From Erodium maritimum (Eukaryota > Streptophyta > Magnoliopsida > Geraniales > Geraniaceae): a DNA stretch of 64,000 bases. The position numbers and the translations under genes were made by a program. Below the pieces are notes generated by a model, which saw only the letters and a list, made by a program, of their open reading frames with translations, was not told where the DNA came from and made no database searches. The DNA lies in contig OY997594.1 of the NCBI GenBank assembly GCA_963921825.1, positions 65,147,675-65,211,674 on the forward strand, written 5' to 3'. Positions 13,096 to 24,734 of this stretch are shown piece after piece; position 1 is the stretch's first letter; each line of letters opens with the position of its first letter.

Positions 13096-13737
13096 AAAAA
13101 AAATACATAAAGAAGAAAAAAAAACGAGAGAATTTGGAGAAGAAGAGAAGGAGAAAATGAGCTTGTGAAACAAGTGAAGGAGTACTTTTTTGGGTTGAGG
13201 TGAATCTGTATTTATAAAAAAATTTAGGTTTTTTTGAAATCGGCGCCGACACGTGTCTGCTTCTCACTGGCTCGCCGACTAGCCGTTGGTGCTGCCACGA
13301 CGCGTCGCGTCGTTGCAGGATGCTACAACGACCTCCTAACACGCCGCCCCTGACACGACGAGTCGTGACAGCACCTACTACGACACGCTCGCCACGACCA
13401 TTATGGATGTGAATATTCAGATTTCATGATGACAAGAATATTCCTAAAAACAGTTTTTTTTTGTGGTTGAGAGTGGGAGTGATGATTATGATCATAAGCC
13501 TCCACGTTTAACCCATACACACTCTACTCAACTACTCAAGCATGCATAGCTATATAAATCAAGCTTAAAATTAACACCAAGGCCATTGGAATACAAAGCC
13601 CAACATTTTCAGCCCATCTAATCGGGGCCCAAAGAGTAGAGCCTTATCAGTTAAAATCAAGATTATAAATTTCACAAATCAATCTCGGGTAAAGGCGCGT
13701 GGAAACGAGAAGCGTCAGCTCCAAGCCAAACAGGCAG

Positions 13738-13745
13738 TATAAATA
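13738..13745 (+). promoter_or_regulatory. TATA box of the DEAD-box helicase gene
   Basis: TATAAATA lies 81 bp upstream of the ATG at 13826, in a GC-richer leader. Position and sequence fit a plant core promoter with a leader of about 50 bp. The assignment is inferred from position only. Confidence 0.55.
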
Positions 13746-13825
13746 GCACCCGAGAACGAAAGGAACAGAATCACTGTTGCGTCTATTTACGGATCTACCC
13801 TTCCTTCTCCGACTCTGCAACTGCA

Positions 13826-16800
13826 ATGGCTGAAGCAAAGGCCACAACCGCCATTGCGCCACCTGAAGCCGAGAAGCTTCCAACGACGGACAGCGCCGCT
13901 GCAAAACTTCAGGCGGCGAAGGTAAAGTTCTCTTTGGCCGACCAAGCCGACGAGCCCGAGGTTTCGATCCCGCTTTCCACATCTGAAGATGAAGTCGTAT
14001 CAGAGCTCAATTTTGGGGCTCTGACGATCGGCGACACCAAGAAAACCAGTCAGTTTCTCGACGAACCCGAAGATTCCAGTATCCAATCTGTACTCTCTCA
14101 TTCTCTGTCTCTAGTTTAGTTAGTACATTTTGAATGCTGTGATTGAGTATTGTTTGGTTTTGGGGAAACTTAATTGTTGGAGTTTTGGAAAGTTTAGTAT
14201 TATGATTTTGAATGTTGTGATTAAGCACTGTTTGGTTTCTGAGAAAATTAATGGTTGGACTTTGGGGTTCAAAATTGGACAATAAGTCAGTACCAAGCAA
14301 ATTGTTGTCGTGATATCGTTCTGTTCTTGTTGAAGCAAATGTAGGTTAGAAAAGGAGTTAAGAATGCCTTCAGGTTGAATCAAATTTGTTAAAATTTTGG
14401 TTAGCAATAGAGGTTGAGAATCTAGTTCTGTGCTGCTCCTAATCTATGATGGGTTTGGTTTTGATATAGGTTACTTCTGGAGATACAATATACACATCTG
14501 CATGTACTTTTGAAGAGTTGAATCTGTCAGAAGAGCTCCTCAAGGGCTTATATGTTGAGATGAAATTTCAGAGGCCTAGTAAAATTCAAAAAACCACTTT
14601 GCCCATGATTCTGACTCCTCCAAACAAGGATTTAATTGCTCAGGCACATAATGGGTCTGGCAAGACTACCTGCTTTGTGCTCGGAATGCTGAGTCGGGTT
14701 GACCCAAAACTGAAGGCTCCTCAGGCACTCTGCCTTTGCCCTACAAGAGAATTAGCTCAGCAGGTAAAATCTATATGCTTTTGAGGAAGGGAAGCTGAGA
14801 AGATTGAAATTAGTTAATTACATGGTCTATAAGAAAAAATGTGTTCTTTGGTTGGAGATTGATTTGGGTGGGTGAATATTGCAGAATATTGAAGTTCTTT
14901 GGAAAATGGGGAAGTACACTGGGATAACTTCTGAGTGTGCTATTCCTGCTTATAGAGAGAATCCTAAATATGTGTCAATTACTAAACGACCACCAATTAT
15001 GGCACAAGTAGTGATTGGTACCCCTGGTACAGTAAAAAGCTGGACCTCAAAAAGAAAGTTGGGCTTAAGTTACCTGAAGATTCTTGTTTTTGATGAAGCT
15101 GATCACATGTTGGACCAGGTAACATATTTATGGGTGCTTTTCATGATTTCTGTCAAGTGTTTACGTCAGAGAACATTTTATCTATGCTTTGTCTTTCTGT
15201 GAGGTATTTCTAGATTACGCAAACTTCAGCTGGGAAGTAGAGAATATTTGAAATTTAGTATAAGGCAATCCCTATTAGGAATGATCGGTGTCTTAAAAAA
15301 AGGGTTAATTACCTTTAGTACCCCTTGTGTATTGGTAACACGCATGTAGTACCTTGATGTATTGGTAACGCTTTGGACAAAATTTTGGTCAAGTTTGCGT
15401 CATTTCGATGATCTGTGACCAATTCATAAGGGGTATTAAATGTTCTGTTATCAATACATAAGGGGTATGAAATGATCTGTGACTAATTCATAAAGGATAC
15501 TAAATGACAGTTACCAAAACAGATGGACTGTTATTGAACGTTACAAAACGCAGGGGTACAAAAGGTATGTTACCAATAGAAAAGGGTACAAAAATGTAAT
15601 TAACCCAAAAAGAATTCAAACCAAAAAATAAACGGATGCTTGTTAAGATTTGCCCATAGCTGCTCTTAGAAAATGAGTAACTAGTATGTATCTTTGCATA
15701 CTCTTGTCTAGGGAGTAAGACCAATTTCATGGTTATTCTGTATATGCTTTGTGTGTTTCCTGAATAAGCTTGAATAGGTTTCAGTTGTTGTTGACTATTA
15801 ATTTTTCATCTAATCATGCTGCTGCAGGATGGATTCAAAGATGATTCCCTGAGAATAATGAAGGATATTGAAAGGTTCAACCCTCACTGCCAGGTTTGTT
15901 GCATTGTGCTTTTGTTGAGGTAAATATAATTTGTGGTGATTGCAATAGATGCAAAATATAAATATTTTCTTTTCTCATCTATGGGTCTTCATCTTCATTT
16001 TGTGTGTGCTCTTGCTACAGAACAATTTTGATTTCCCTCTTTCCATGATCTCTCTGTAGGTTCTTCTGTTTTCAGCTACATTTAGTGAGACTGTCAAGGA
16101 ATTTATAAAAAGGACAGTTAAAAAAGATTGCAACCAACTTTTTGTGAAGAAAGAAGATCTATCTTTAGATGCTGTGAAACAATACAAGGTGGACTGCCCC
16201 GAAGAACTTACCAAGATTTTCGTAGTTAAAGACAGAATCTTTGAATTAGGAGAGAATTTGGGGCAAACAATCATATTTGTGCACTCAAAGCACAGCGCAG
16301 GCATATTGCACAAGGCACTTGTTGATCTTGGTTATGAAGTCACCACTATTCACGGTTCACTTTCACAGGACGTTAGGGATAAGATTGTCAAAGAATTCAA
16401 GGATGGGTGGACTCAAGTTCTTATATCCACTGATCTCCTTGCACGAGGGTTTGACCAACAGCAGGTATGCCTTTTTTTCCTATCAATTTCAACTTGACTT
16501 TCATCCGCCTTTCTAACTTGCTGTTCCTACCTTTAAGGTTAACTTGGTCATAAATTACGACCTTCCTGTGAAGTATGAGGAGGGTAGACAACAATGTAGA
16601 CGAGAACCTGATTTTGAGGTTTACCTCCATAGGATTGGCAGGGCTGGGCGATTTGGCCGTAAGGGTGAGTTTCTATTGCACTTTTTTCCTGTCATTCTTT
16701 ACCTTGTATTTAACATTGCTGCAACCGTAACTTAAAGCTGTTTCTACTTGAACAATTTTGCAAAGAGATATTTTAGTTCTTGTTGGTGAAGGTATAGTTA

Positions 16801-17786
16801 AATTGGATTGTGTGGTTGAAATACCTTATGTTCATGTGCTACTGATAAAAGTTGAGTACATTCTCAATTGTATGCACATCGTTTTTACACGCAACATGTT
16901 CTAGCACTATACTCGCTTCTTTTTGTTGTGTGGTTTTTAACTGAATCTTCATCTTCACAAGATTGACTACTGCCAACTCTAGAATGAGCTCATAGGTAGT
17001 AGTGGCCTTAACTTTGAGCTTCACCCATTGAACAACCATTTACTGAACTTGGCCTTTTACCCTTTTTAGCTAGCAAATATATGTTTATTTCTTTTTAAAG
17101 GTGTTTAGAATGGGCTTTTGGGAAGCTCATTTGCTTCTTGTAAGTTAAAGAGGAAGAACAAAATCCAGATTGAGCACTCTTTTTATTACTTTCTACTCAC
17201 GGGGTATCTTGATTTGCCACTGGATTCCATTGATGTCTTGATTAGGAGAATGAGTTTAAACCTGTGACTGATCGTCAGCTGTTATGAATCTAACGGTTCA
17301 AAGAAACAGTCAAGTGATGTGATTTTTTTGAAGGTTGTTCCATCACTATGCAAGTGAGGGGACTTTCTTGCCTTGCCTAATTTGCAGATGTTGATACGAT
17401 TGATTAAAATGTTGAATACAGAACTGACTCTGCTTGGCTCATATAGGTGCTGTGTTTAACTTGCTATGCGGCGAAAGGGATCATATACTCATGGATATGA
17501 TCCAGACCCACTTTGGCACCAAAGTGACTGAGGTACGCTCCTTTACATACTGATTCTTTTGATCGGCTATATATGTAACAAGATTTGGGCTTCAGTTGCT
17601 CATGGAGAAGCAATAGAGCAGCAAACTGATGATTCTTATCATGAGTTGGACTTGAAGCCTTACACACTGGTTTGAAATCCACTCCAAACCTTTTGCTTTG
17701 CAATGACATAGTCACTACCTTGTATGCAGGTTCGAAACACTTGTGAAGATTACACAGCTGCATTGAAGACAGCAGGTTTGCTTTAG
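13826..17786 (+). CDS. RH38: DEAD-box ATP-dependent RNA helicase, Dbp5/LOS4 (RH38) type
   Basis: Eight exons with GT-AG introns give 510 residues: 13826-14089, 14470-14763, 14885-15118, 15828-15893, 16060-16464, 16538-16664, 17447-17532 and 17730-17786. All helicase motifs are visible: Q-motif FQRPSKIQ, motif [24 protein letters not shown] (VFDEADHML), SAT (LFSATF), [17 protein letters not shown] and [10 protein letters not shown]. The N-terminal 90 residues are Ala/Glu-rich as in the plant family. The protein ends KTAGLL. Dbp5/LOS4 proteins remodel mRNPs at the cytoplasmic face of the nuclear pore during mRNA export, and in Arabidopsis LOS4 affects cold responses; this role is inferred by homology. 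Frame and phase agree at every junction, so the gene looks intact. A MITE sits in intron 3. Confidence 0.95.
15302..15606. mobile_element. MITE in intron 3 of the helicase gene
   Basis: The segment starts GGGTTAATTACCTTTAGTAC and ends GTACAAAAATGTAATTAACCC, giving imperfect terminal inverted repeats of about 20 bp around 305 bp of non-coding DNA with internal repeats of a motif like CATAAGGGGTA. Flanks are A-rich (AAAAA on both sides), so a target duplication cannot be measured. GGGTTAATTA ends suggest a Mutator-type MITE, but that is an inference from the terminus only. Confidence 0.7.
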
Positions 17787-18257
17787 AATCTATAACGTTG
17801 AAGAGTAGACAGATGGGTTACAGATGAGCTTAGCTTTTAACTTTGACAATTTTGCAGCTTGTCAAAAGGAATGGTTATAGCAGATTATTATTCTTGGATT
17901 TGGATAGATGATTATTAATTATTTATAATTATTTTTGGAATGTATGTGAAATTCATATTTGGTGCATGTCGAAACTCGATCTAAGTTATAATATCATATT
18001 AGAACCGATTTGGTGTATGCACCTAACCAATAATGAAATGGTTGGTGCAAAGTGATCAAAATATGTAATTGCTAAATGGATTGCACGTCTGGAGTTACTG
18101 CTCTTCCACTCATGCCCTTAACCTTAATATATAATAAGACCCTTCAATCCACCACCACCCCCATATATATGAGCACATTACACTTGTGCAAATCATTCGT
18201 AAAACAGACGTGCTAATTTGAGGGTTGGGGGAGAGACGAAAAAGGAAAAAGAAAATA

Positions 18258-19041
18258 ATGGGATCATCATCAGCTATTGATGTGAAGATGAAGGTGGTGA
18301 TGACAGGTTTACTGGTGGTGGCTGGTTTGGCCGGAGCTTGGGAGGAGGCTCCGGCAACAGGAGTGGTCCATGTTGGCGGAAAAGTACTCTGCCAAGACTG
18401 CACCCAAGGCTGGAACGAATGGGTTCAAGGTGCCAAGCCTATTCAAGGTACTCCTAATCCCTCTCTATTCCACTCGTCTGTTCAATCAATTGATATGTTA
18501 GAATATATTGTAAATGAGCCTTCAACTATTAGTTTGTTTGAGCTTTTAATTGAGTTGGTATTTTAATATAGTATTATAGGTTGATTTTTCACGGACTCGG
18601 GTTCGAGTCCCATTCTCTACAAAAATTCCGTAAAGAAGCTAGTTAAAATATAACTATAATAGGAGTACTAACTTGGTTGGTCTGGCAGGGTGCAAGGTAG
18701 CCGTAACATGCATGGACGAGAGGCGGAGGATCGTGTATTACGGAAGCGACGAGACCGATAAACAAGGGCAGTACGAAATGACCATTAACAAGTACATTAA
18801 CAGCAAGGAACTCAAACCCAAGTCATGCTCTGTCAGGCTGCTTTCGTCGCCGGACCCAACCTGCAACATTGCCACCGACTTCGCAGGCGGACTCTCCGGC
18901 GTCAAGTTGACCCGACCCACTTTGGTCTACCGCGAGTTGACCAAGTTTATGCTCCAACCCTTCTACTACACCACCCCTATGTGCGACCAACCCGACACCA
19001 ATGATTCTGACGAGGAAGAAGAAGAAGGATCCAAATATTGA
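18258..19041 (+). CDS. Pollen Ole e 1 allergen/extensin family secreted protein
   Basis: Two exons, 18258-18447 and 18689-19041, give 180 residues. The start is the first ATG; the upstream in-frame codons open from TTG only. Residues about 10-27 (MKVVMTGLLVVAGLAGAW) form a signal peptide. The mature part shows the Ole e 1 pattern: GKVLCQDCTQGW, GCKVAVTC, CSVRLLSSPDPTCN and a long acidic, glycine-poor tail (DSDEEEEEGSKY). Members are cell-wall or secreted proteins of pollen, root or vascular tissue, with no enzyme activity known. A candidate TATA (18163-18170) lies about 90 bp upstream. It appears intact. Confidence 0.9.
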
Positions 19042-19291
19042 TACGTCACATGAAAAAAACTTTATGTAACACTTGGCTTGTGGTCTTATTATCTGATGGT
19101 TCGATTGTTTTGTATTTAATACGGTGTAATTTAGAGTTTGAAATTCTTACAAAAGCATGTGTTATGATCCGATCTTTCGATGCTAATCCAAAACAGTGAC
19201 TGAGAATCTGCCTAGAGAGCCCAATATGTCAAATAAGAACGAAATTCAATTTAGGTTTTTAATTTTAAAAATAATAATAATTATTATTATT

Positions 19292-19840
19292 AGAAAATTT
19301 TTCAATATAATACTCTTCTAAACATTTATTTGTAATATAATACCATGTCAAACATTTATTAGCAAGATAATACTCGAGCATAATTTTTTTACAATATAAT
19401 ACACTGCCAAACATTTAACCACAATTTAGTACCTAACCGTTAACTTTATGTTATTTTTCTATCCAAAGAGTGTAAAAAATCCAAAATACCCCTCACCATG
19501 AAATATAAAAATTGCCCTTCATTCATCTTTCAATTTTCAAAATCTACTATACAACATCAATTTTGAAAATTTGAAGATGAATGAAGGGTAATTTTGACAT
19601 TTCATGGTGACGGGTATTTTGAAATTTTTACGCTCTTTGGATGGAAAAATAACAGAAAAATAACGGTTAGGTACCAAACTGTGGTTAAATGTTTGGCAGA
19701 GTATAATATTATAAACAAATTATGCTAGGGTATTATCTTACAAATAAATGTTTGGCAGAGTATAATATTATAAACAAATTATGCTAGGGTATTATCTTAC
19801 AAATAAATGTTTGACAGGATATTATATTAAAAAAATTCCC
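19292..19840. mobile_element. Foldback MITE of about 550 bp
   Basis: The two halves are inverted copies of each other: ATTTTTCAATATAATACTCT at the left pairs with the complement of ATTATATTAAAAAAATTCC at the right, and the arms continue for roughly 250 bp with inner blocks around AATGAAGGGTAATTTTGACA. There is no coding content. The right arm carries an exact 59-bp tandem duplication (19691-19749 and 19750-19808). Confidence 0.8.
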
Positions 19841-20001
19841 TTACTAGATGAGGCTTTTATTCATGGAGCTTTATAATTTACAGCAAGATAGGTTATCCAA
19901 CTCCTAAAATAGGGATCATCCCTAAAAGAGGACAAATCGGTTAGAAACCTCTTACTCATCAAATAGCACCCCGTTGACCCTTATCAAGATCATTGGATCT
20001 A

Positions 20002-20361
20002 TCAAGGTTGTGTAGCAGACTTCGCCTGATTGTGTGAGCCAAAAAAGGTACCAGATATCAAATCCTGGTCATCCTTAGTGGTGAGGCACCGCGTTCTAGC
20101 TATGATGCAAGTGGTACACTCGCTCTTGATTATAGTCGTGACAGCGCGGGATGATAGTACGAGGAATAGGAGAACCACCGCAGCAGGAAGTGGTGTATCG
20201 CCTCTGGAGATGCTTTGGCCTTTAGTCGCAACGATGCTAATATATGGAGGTGGAAGAGAGAGAAAAATAAGGGCTTCCAGGAGTAAGATCATGAAGCTTG
20301 CAAGGATCGCGTGTGATAGCATGATTCTGAGCGGCGATGAGTTCGACGATGACGTGAGCAT
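20002..20361 (-). CDS. Hypothetical small protein with hydrophobic segments
   Basis: An uninterrupted 119-codon frame starts MLTSSSNSSPLRIMLSHAIL. It has two hydrophobic stretches, about residues 14-35 (MLSHAILASFMILLLEALIF) and 60-72 (AAVVLLFLVLSS), with Cys pairs after them (CTTCIIARTRC), consistent with a small membrane or secreted protein. A minus-strand AATAAA lies about 140 bp past the stop (near 19857-19862), in the right place for a poly-A signal. I do not recognise the family. The frame on the opposite strand over the same bases is also open, so a chance ORF is a real alternative. Confidence 0.4.
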   Translation of the reverse strand: MLTSSSNSSPLRIMLSHAILASFMILLLEALIFLSLPPPYISIVATKGQSISRGDTPLPAAVVLLFLVLSSRAVTTIIKSECTTCIIARTRCLTTKDDQDLISGTFFGSHNQAKSATQP

Positions 20362-20621
20362 ACATGACGGTTAGGATTAAGAGCTCTCAACCTTAGTAGA
20401 GGTTATTACAAAGAGTTAGTATGATCCATAGACAATCATTTTGTCCTGATTATATCAATATGCATATCTTTATGATTGTACTTTTTTCTCTTTTTATGAC
20501 GAGCTCTAAATGAATGGTTACAATAGTAATTGAAATGAAGTAGAATTGAGGAGGAGACAAATTTGGGACCATTTCTAGTACCATAAAGCTACTCAATGTT
20601 ACAGTAATAATTGATATGTTT

Positions 20622-21392
20622 GAAATGTTCTCCTGATTCTCTTATCTGACTAAAAGCTGCTCGTTTTTCTTCTAAGGAGACATACATGCTCCTAACTCAT
20701 AGCCCCTCCCCTTCTCTATCATGGGCGAAATCTCTATGGATCAAACATTGGCCTCCCAAGTTTGGAATGCTTGTCTGGTTGATTTTGAATGGTGCAATAC
20801 CTTCTCAGGTTTTCCTAGAGAGTAGAGGTATTCGTATTTCACTTGCTGATATGCTATGTAAATCATGCTCTATAGTTTTTGAAGATGCAAACCATATTTT
20901 TCTTCATTGCGATTTTGCTTGGCAATTTTGGTCAAAGATCCAAACTTGGTGGTCTTTTTTCTGGTTAGTGTCTGCCTCAATAGCAGACTTGCTTGATGTT
21001 TGGTTGAACTCGAGAAAGAGTACGTTTTTTGGGAGATGGATAAGGATCAGTTATCTTGCTTTATGGTTGCTTTGGATCCGCATGAATTCACTTCTGTACT
21101 CGGGCTCTGCAGACTCACTACAGGAGCTGTTCATTAAGCTCCAAACACAAGCTTTTGGCCTCTTCAGATCGGCGGGAGTTCTGGATTCTTCTGCTTCTTT
21201 CGTGCAATGACAGGCTCTCCCGTCCAACTGCTTTATGTGATGTATTTCATAATCTCTTCAGTTTTCGTTTTACTGACTTGTTTTGTAAGTAATGTTTTTA
21301 CTGTTTTTCCCACATGATTGAGTTAATCTCTCCCGATTCTTTGTACCCTTTATAGTACATTGAATAAATTATCCTCGCTTATCAAAAAAAAA
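20622..21392 (+). mobile_element. 5'-truncated LINE with 10-bp target duplication
   Basis: The insert carries the end of ORF2: a stretch resembling SLWIKHWPPKFGMLVWLIL, then MLCKSCSIVFEDANHIFLHC (zinc-binding RT C-terminal domain), closing near 21210. The 3' UTR ends CGCTTATC plus poly-A. TGATATGTTT occurs at 20612-20621 and 21393-21402, directly outside the insert. Only about 770 bp inserted, the usual 5' truncation of L1-type retrotransposition. The terminal CGCTTATC-A tract matches the LINE at the left window edge. Confidence 0.9.
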
Positions 21393-21442
21393 TGATATGT
21401 TTTTTTAATAAAGAAATAAGCACTGGTTATGTTATAGAAACT

Positions 21443-21873
21443 AGGGTTATTTTCATCTCACTATCCTAACTATGTGTTTTTTTCATCTCACTACTTTAAT
21501 TATTTTTTGGGCACCTCAATACCCTAGAATGCATTTTTTTTCACTTTTATACCCTAACTATTTTTTGTGGCACCTCACTACCCTAAAATGCAGTTTTTGT
21601 GGCACCTCACTACCCTAGAATGCATTTTTGTGACATTAAAAACTATTTTTTAAAAGAAATTTTGCAAACCAATGGCATGTTTTTGAAAATTTGATTGTTA
21701 GTGAGGGGCATTATGGACTTTTTAATTGTTTTCATCCAAAAATGGATGGAAAATTGACGACGAGTATGAAAATGAAAAAAATGCATTCTAGGGTAGTGAG
21801 GTGCCACAAAAAATAGTTAGGTAGTGAGATGAAAAAAATCATATAGTTAAGGTAGTAAGATGAAGATAACCCT
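21443..21873. mobile_element. MITE, about 430 bp
   Basis: Imperfect terminal inverted repeats: AGGGTTATTTTCATCTCACT at the left and the complement of TAGTAAGATGAAGATAACCCT at the right. Inside are direct repeats of TGGCACCTCACTACCCTA. No coding content. The block TTGAAAATTTGATTGTTAGTGAGG near 21690 recurs in the MITE at 52165-52595. Confidence 0.75.
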
Positions 21874-22199
21874 ATCAACTATAATAGTAAATCATTAATA
21901 AGATTTGACAGGTACACTCTAGTACAACTTCTCAGTGTTTGAACCTAATTGTTAAACTTAGCATTTTCAGTGATAAACGACTAATAAGGTTTAATAATTC
22001 GACTTAAGAGTAAGTTTTATGTATTTCTCTCTGTTTTAAGTTCCGAACCATCTTTAACTTGAGTCGATTTGGATTCTTCTATTAACTATACTCTTTCTCT
22101 TCATCAATATTATTTTATTATTTCTCTCTCTTAATTTGTTTTTATCTTTTTCTCTAATCACTTCTTTACTCGAGCAAATTTCCATTATTGGAGCTGTTC

Positions 22200-23710
22200 T
22201 ACTTTTTTAGCGAAAGAAATAGCTTTATTGAAAATTAACTATAAACAGAAGAAAAATAGTGGGAGAGAGGACAATTTGTGGATAATCCTATGCCTAACCC
22301 TCTAAGCATAACCGAGGCATAAACGGTTATTTTGACATATCTAAATGTGAATCAAAATGTAACAAAACCAAAAAATAGTAAAACCAATCCCGACTCGACT
22401 TGATACTAGTCGTAGGTGCCTAGAAGTAGTTGGAGCCTCCTTCGAGACTCACTAAAAGTCTAGGTTAAGAGCTTGGCTTAGACAAGAACACAATAATTGG
22501 AGGAAGGACCCTACATAGGGTCGGGTTTCTATTTCTTCTTAACAACCTGAGGCCGAGAGTAAGCCTCATGGGCCCCGGTGAGGCCGTTTCCCAACCCTCG
22601 CCTGAACCCCCTCATGGTCTGTTGAGTCATCCGCCCTATTATCCACTAGGGTCTTCTTTGAATCAATGCATGTATGGAGGCCTTGTGACACCCCCCCTTC
22701 ATTGATGGTTCGACGACTTGTGGCATCTAAGAGAACCCTCCTGGAGAACCAGTTGGTTTTGTCCAACCTGCCGAGAGGTTAGGCATGATGTTGGTTGTCA
22801 TAACCAGCCACACATCTAGGTCCAAATCCTCCTCGATCTTTCCCAATGAGTTGGCGAGCCAAACAAAAGCAAATCCCCCCTTGAATGAGAAATTGCGGAT
22901 TTCTTAGGTAGAACGTTGGATGTCACGTTTGATCCCCGCTCACCTGAAGGTGATACATCCTAGACCATCAGCGGCGGAGACCTGATCATAATAAGCTCGC
23001 CCTTCCTCGTTTGAGAATACTTCCTGCCCCTTAAGAGTAGGAGGTCGCGAGCGAGAGTACCCGGACGCTGTCGAGGCCAAAGTCGGCCTCTACCTCCCAA
23101 GATATCAACCACTCAAGATCAAGTGGCGGTGTGGGAAGACGTCGCTGGATGGCCGGTTCCTATGGTCACCTATGACACCTAGTAGGGTAACATGGAAGGA
23201 GGGGCGGTAGTCTTGCATGGACCTTAGTCAAGGTAGCCCCTTGGTTGGATGTGGTATCCTCGTTAGGCTGGGCGGCGATCGACATGAGACTCTTTAGAAC
23301 GACGTTTGGTAAGGCCGTAGAGGCTATACCTTTTCTTATGGCGTCGAAAAAGTGAGTAGACGTAGGTACATTAGTAATGGCATGAACATTCACCTTGTGA
23401 GGGGCTAGTTTAAGATGTAGAACCTCATGGAAAGGTCGTGGTGGGGGAACAAAAGCCTCATTGGTTATCAGAAGCGATAGAGGCGTTGGAGACGAGGGCA
23501 AGGGAGAAGCTCTAAGGGTCCTTTTAATACCTCTAGGGGCACGTCGAGGTCTGACATACTCCATGGTGGAGTACATGGGCATCACCATTTGAGTGGATGC
23601 AATGCGCAAAGCCATGACGATAGTAGTATATAAAAGTAAGACGTGGTTGAGGAGCAGTGACGGAATGAAAGGGGAGGCCCCATGCGACATAGAAAAGAAA
23701 AACGAGAGCT
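22200..23710 (-). other. GC-richer island, probably decayed mobile DNA, with an unassigned ORF
   Basis: The composition differs clearly from the AT-rich flanks. A minus-strand frame of 174 codons (23166-23690; MSHGASPFIPSLLLNHVLLL) is open but resembles no family I can name. Further left are short open stretches without motifs. The size, isolation and lack of gene structure suggest a transposon remnant, but no diagnostic domain is visible. Confidence 0.35.
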
Positions 23711-24734
23711 TCTAGGGTTCCATTAGAGCTGCTTTAAGACAAAGAATATTTTACATTATCGTATTTTAAAAAATTAACGTCAGCTTCAAACAATATATTC
23801 ATTTATTTGTTAAGGCACATTTTTATATCCCGAGAATGAGTGTATTAGGTATTCAATAAATGAAAATATAAAATATGGGAAACTCTTTTACGGAAAAATA
23901 GGTATCAAAAGTCTGTTTGAGACGAACATAAGCTTAATAATCAAGTTATGGTAATGTTTTGCTCTGAATACCGAGTTTTTATACAAGAATATAGGGTTAA
24001 TTATATTTTACCCTACTTAAGAGACGAAATCCGCTAGAAACCGTGCTTAACGTGCGAACCGTGCGAACCGATCCGCGCCGTCCAGCAACGATGATCAACC
24101 GCCCAGAGCAACTGTCTCACACCTTCCTAAATTTCGTGTTTCTTATACTACCAAGGGTAAGATAGTAAATTCCCTTCCTAGCTTCTTCTTCCTCTTACAG
24201 TGCGATCGCGATCGCGATCGCAGACGCACAAACCTTGAGCTGATTTCACAGTTTTCTCTCAACAAAACACCGACAAATCAACAGCTCTCCATTCCTTTGA
24301 TCGATTATCGTAGAGTCAAATTCGAGCATTACAATCTGAAGATTCAGCCGAAATTCATAAATCGTGCTCTGTTTTTGCTTCTCCACTGTAAATCGCAAAT
24401 TCAATCCTTTTTTATCGCCTGATCAAGCTCAAAAACAGGTGAGAATTATCTAATAACTTGCTTCTATCATCAGTCAATCACATGATCGAAAAACCAGAAA
24501 ATATATGTCGATTTCAAAAAATATGAAAACGTGCTCTGTTCTAGGGTTTATCAAGTATGTTGTTAAGATTTATCGACTATTTGATGTGAATTAACCTCGT
24601 TTCTCAACTAATCAAGCATAAACAAGTACATTTTGAGATATACTCCAACAATCGTTGTTTATATCTCAAATTCGATAAGCAGAAATCAAACTCTGATAAC
24701 TCTTGTTCTTTAATAATTTGTTATCGGTTGCGTT

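Larger units (their letters stand above)
4914..13404 (-). mobile_element. PIF/Harbinger DNA transposon, interrupted by nested LTR sequences
   Basis: The left terminal sequence AGAGCATCTCCGATGG at about 4913 is typical of plant Harbinger ends. At the right the element seems to stop inside the matching terminus (GCCACGACCATT near 13392-13403), so the outermost bases there look lost. Between the ends lie the two halves of a transposase gene on the minus strand, separated by about 6.5 kb of LTR-retrotransposon DNA (5695 to about 12240). A TATAAATA box on the minus strand (13209-13216) lies about 115 bp before the transposase start. A 44-bp near-identical direct repeat lies at 4860-4903 and 13405-13448, just outside the element. 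Confidence 0.75.

Noticed and set aside
13826-17786. An unusual motif I (AHNGSGKT instead of AQTGSGKT) in the helicase
   Set aside because: From memory this wording is normal for plant LOS4/RH38 proteins, so it is not a novelty.
24203-24222. GCGATC repeat as a methylation or origin signal
   Set aside because: A short GCGATC run of about three units in the MULE leader is too short to support a function.
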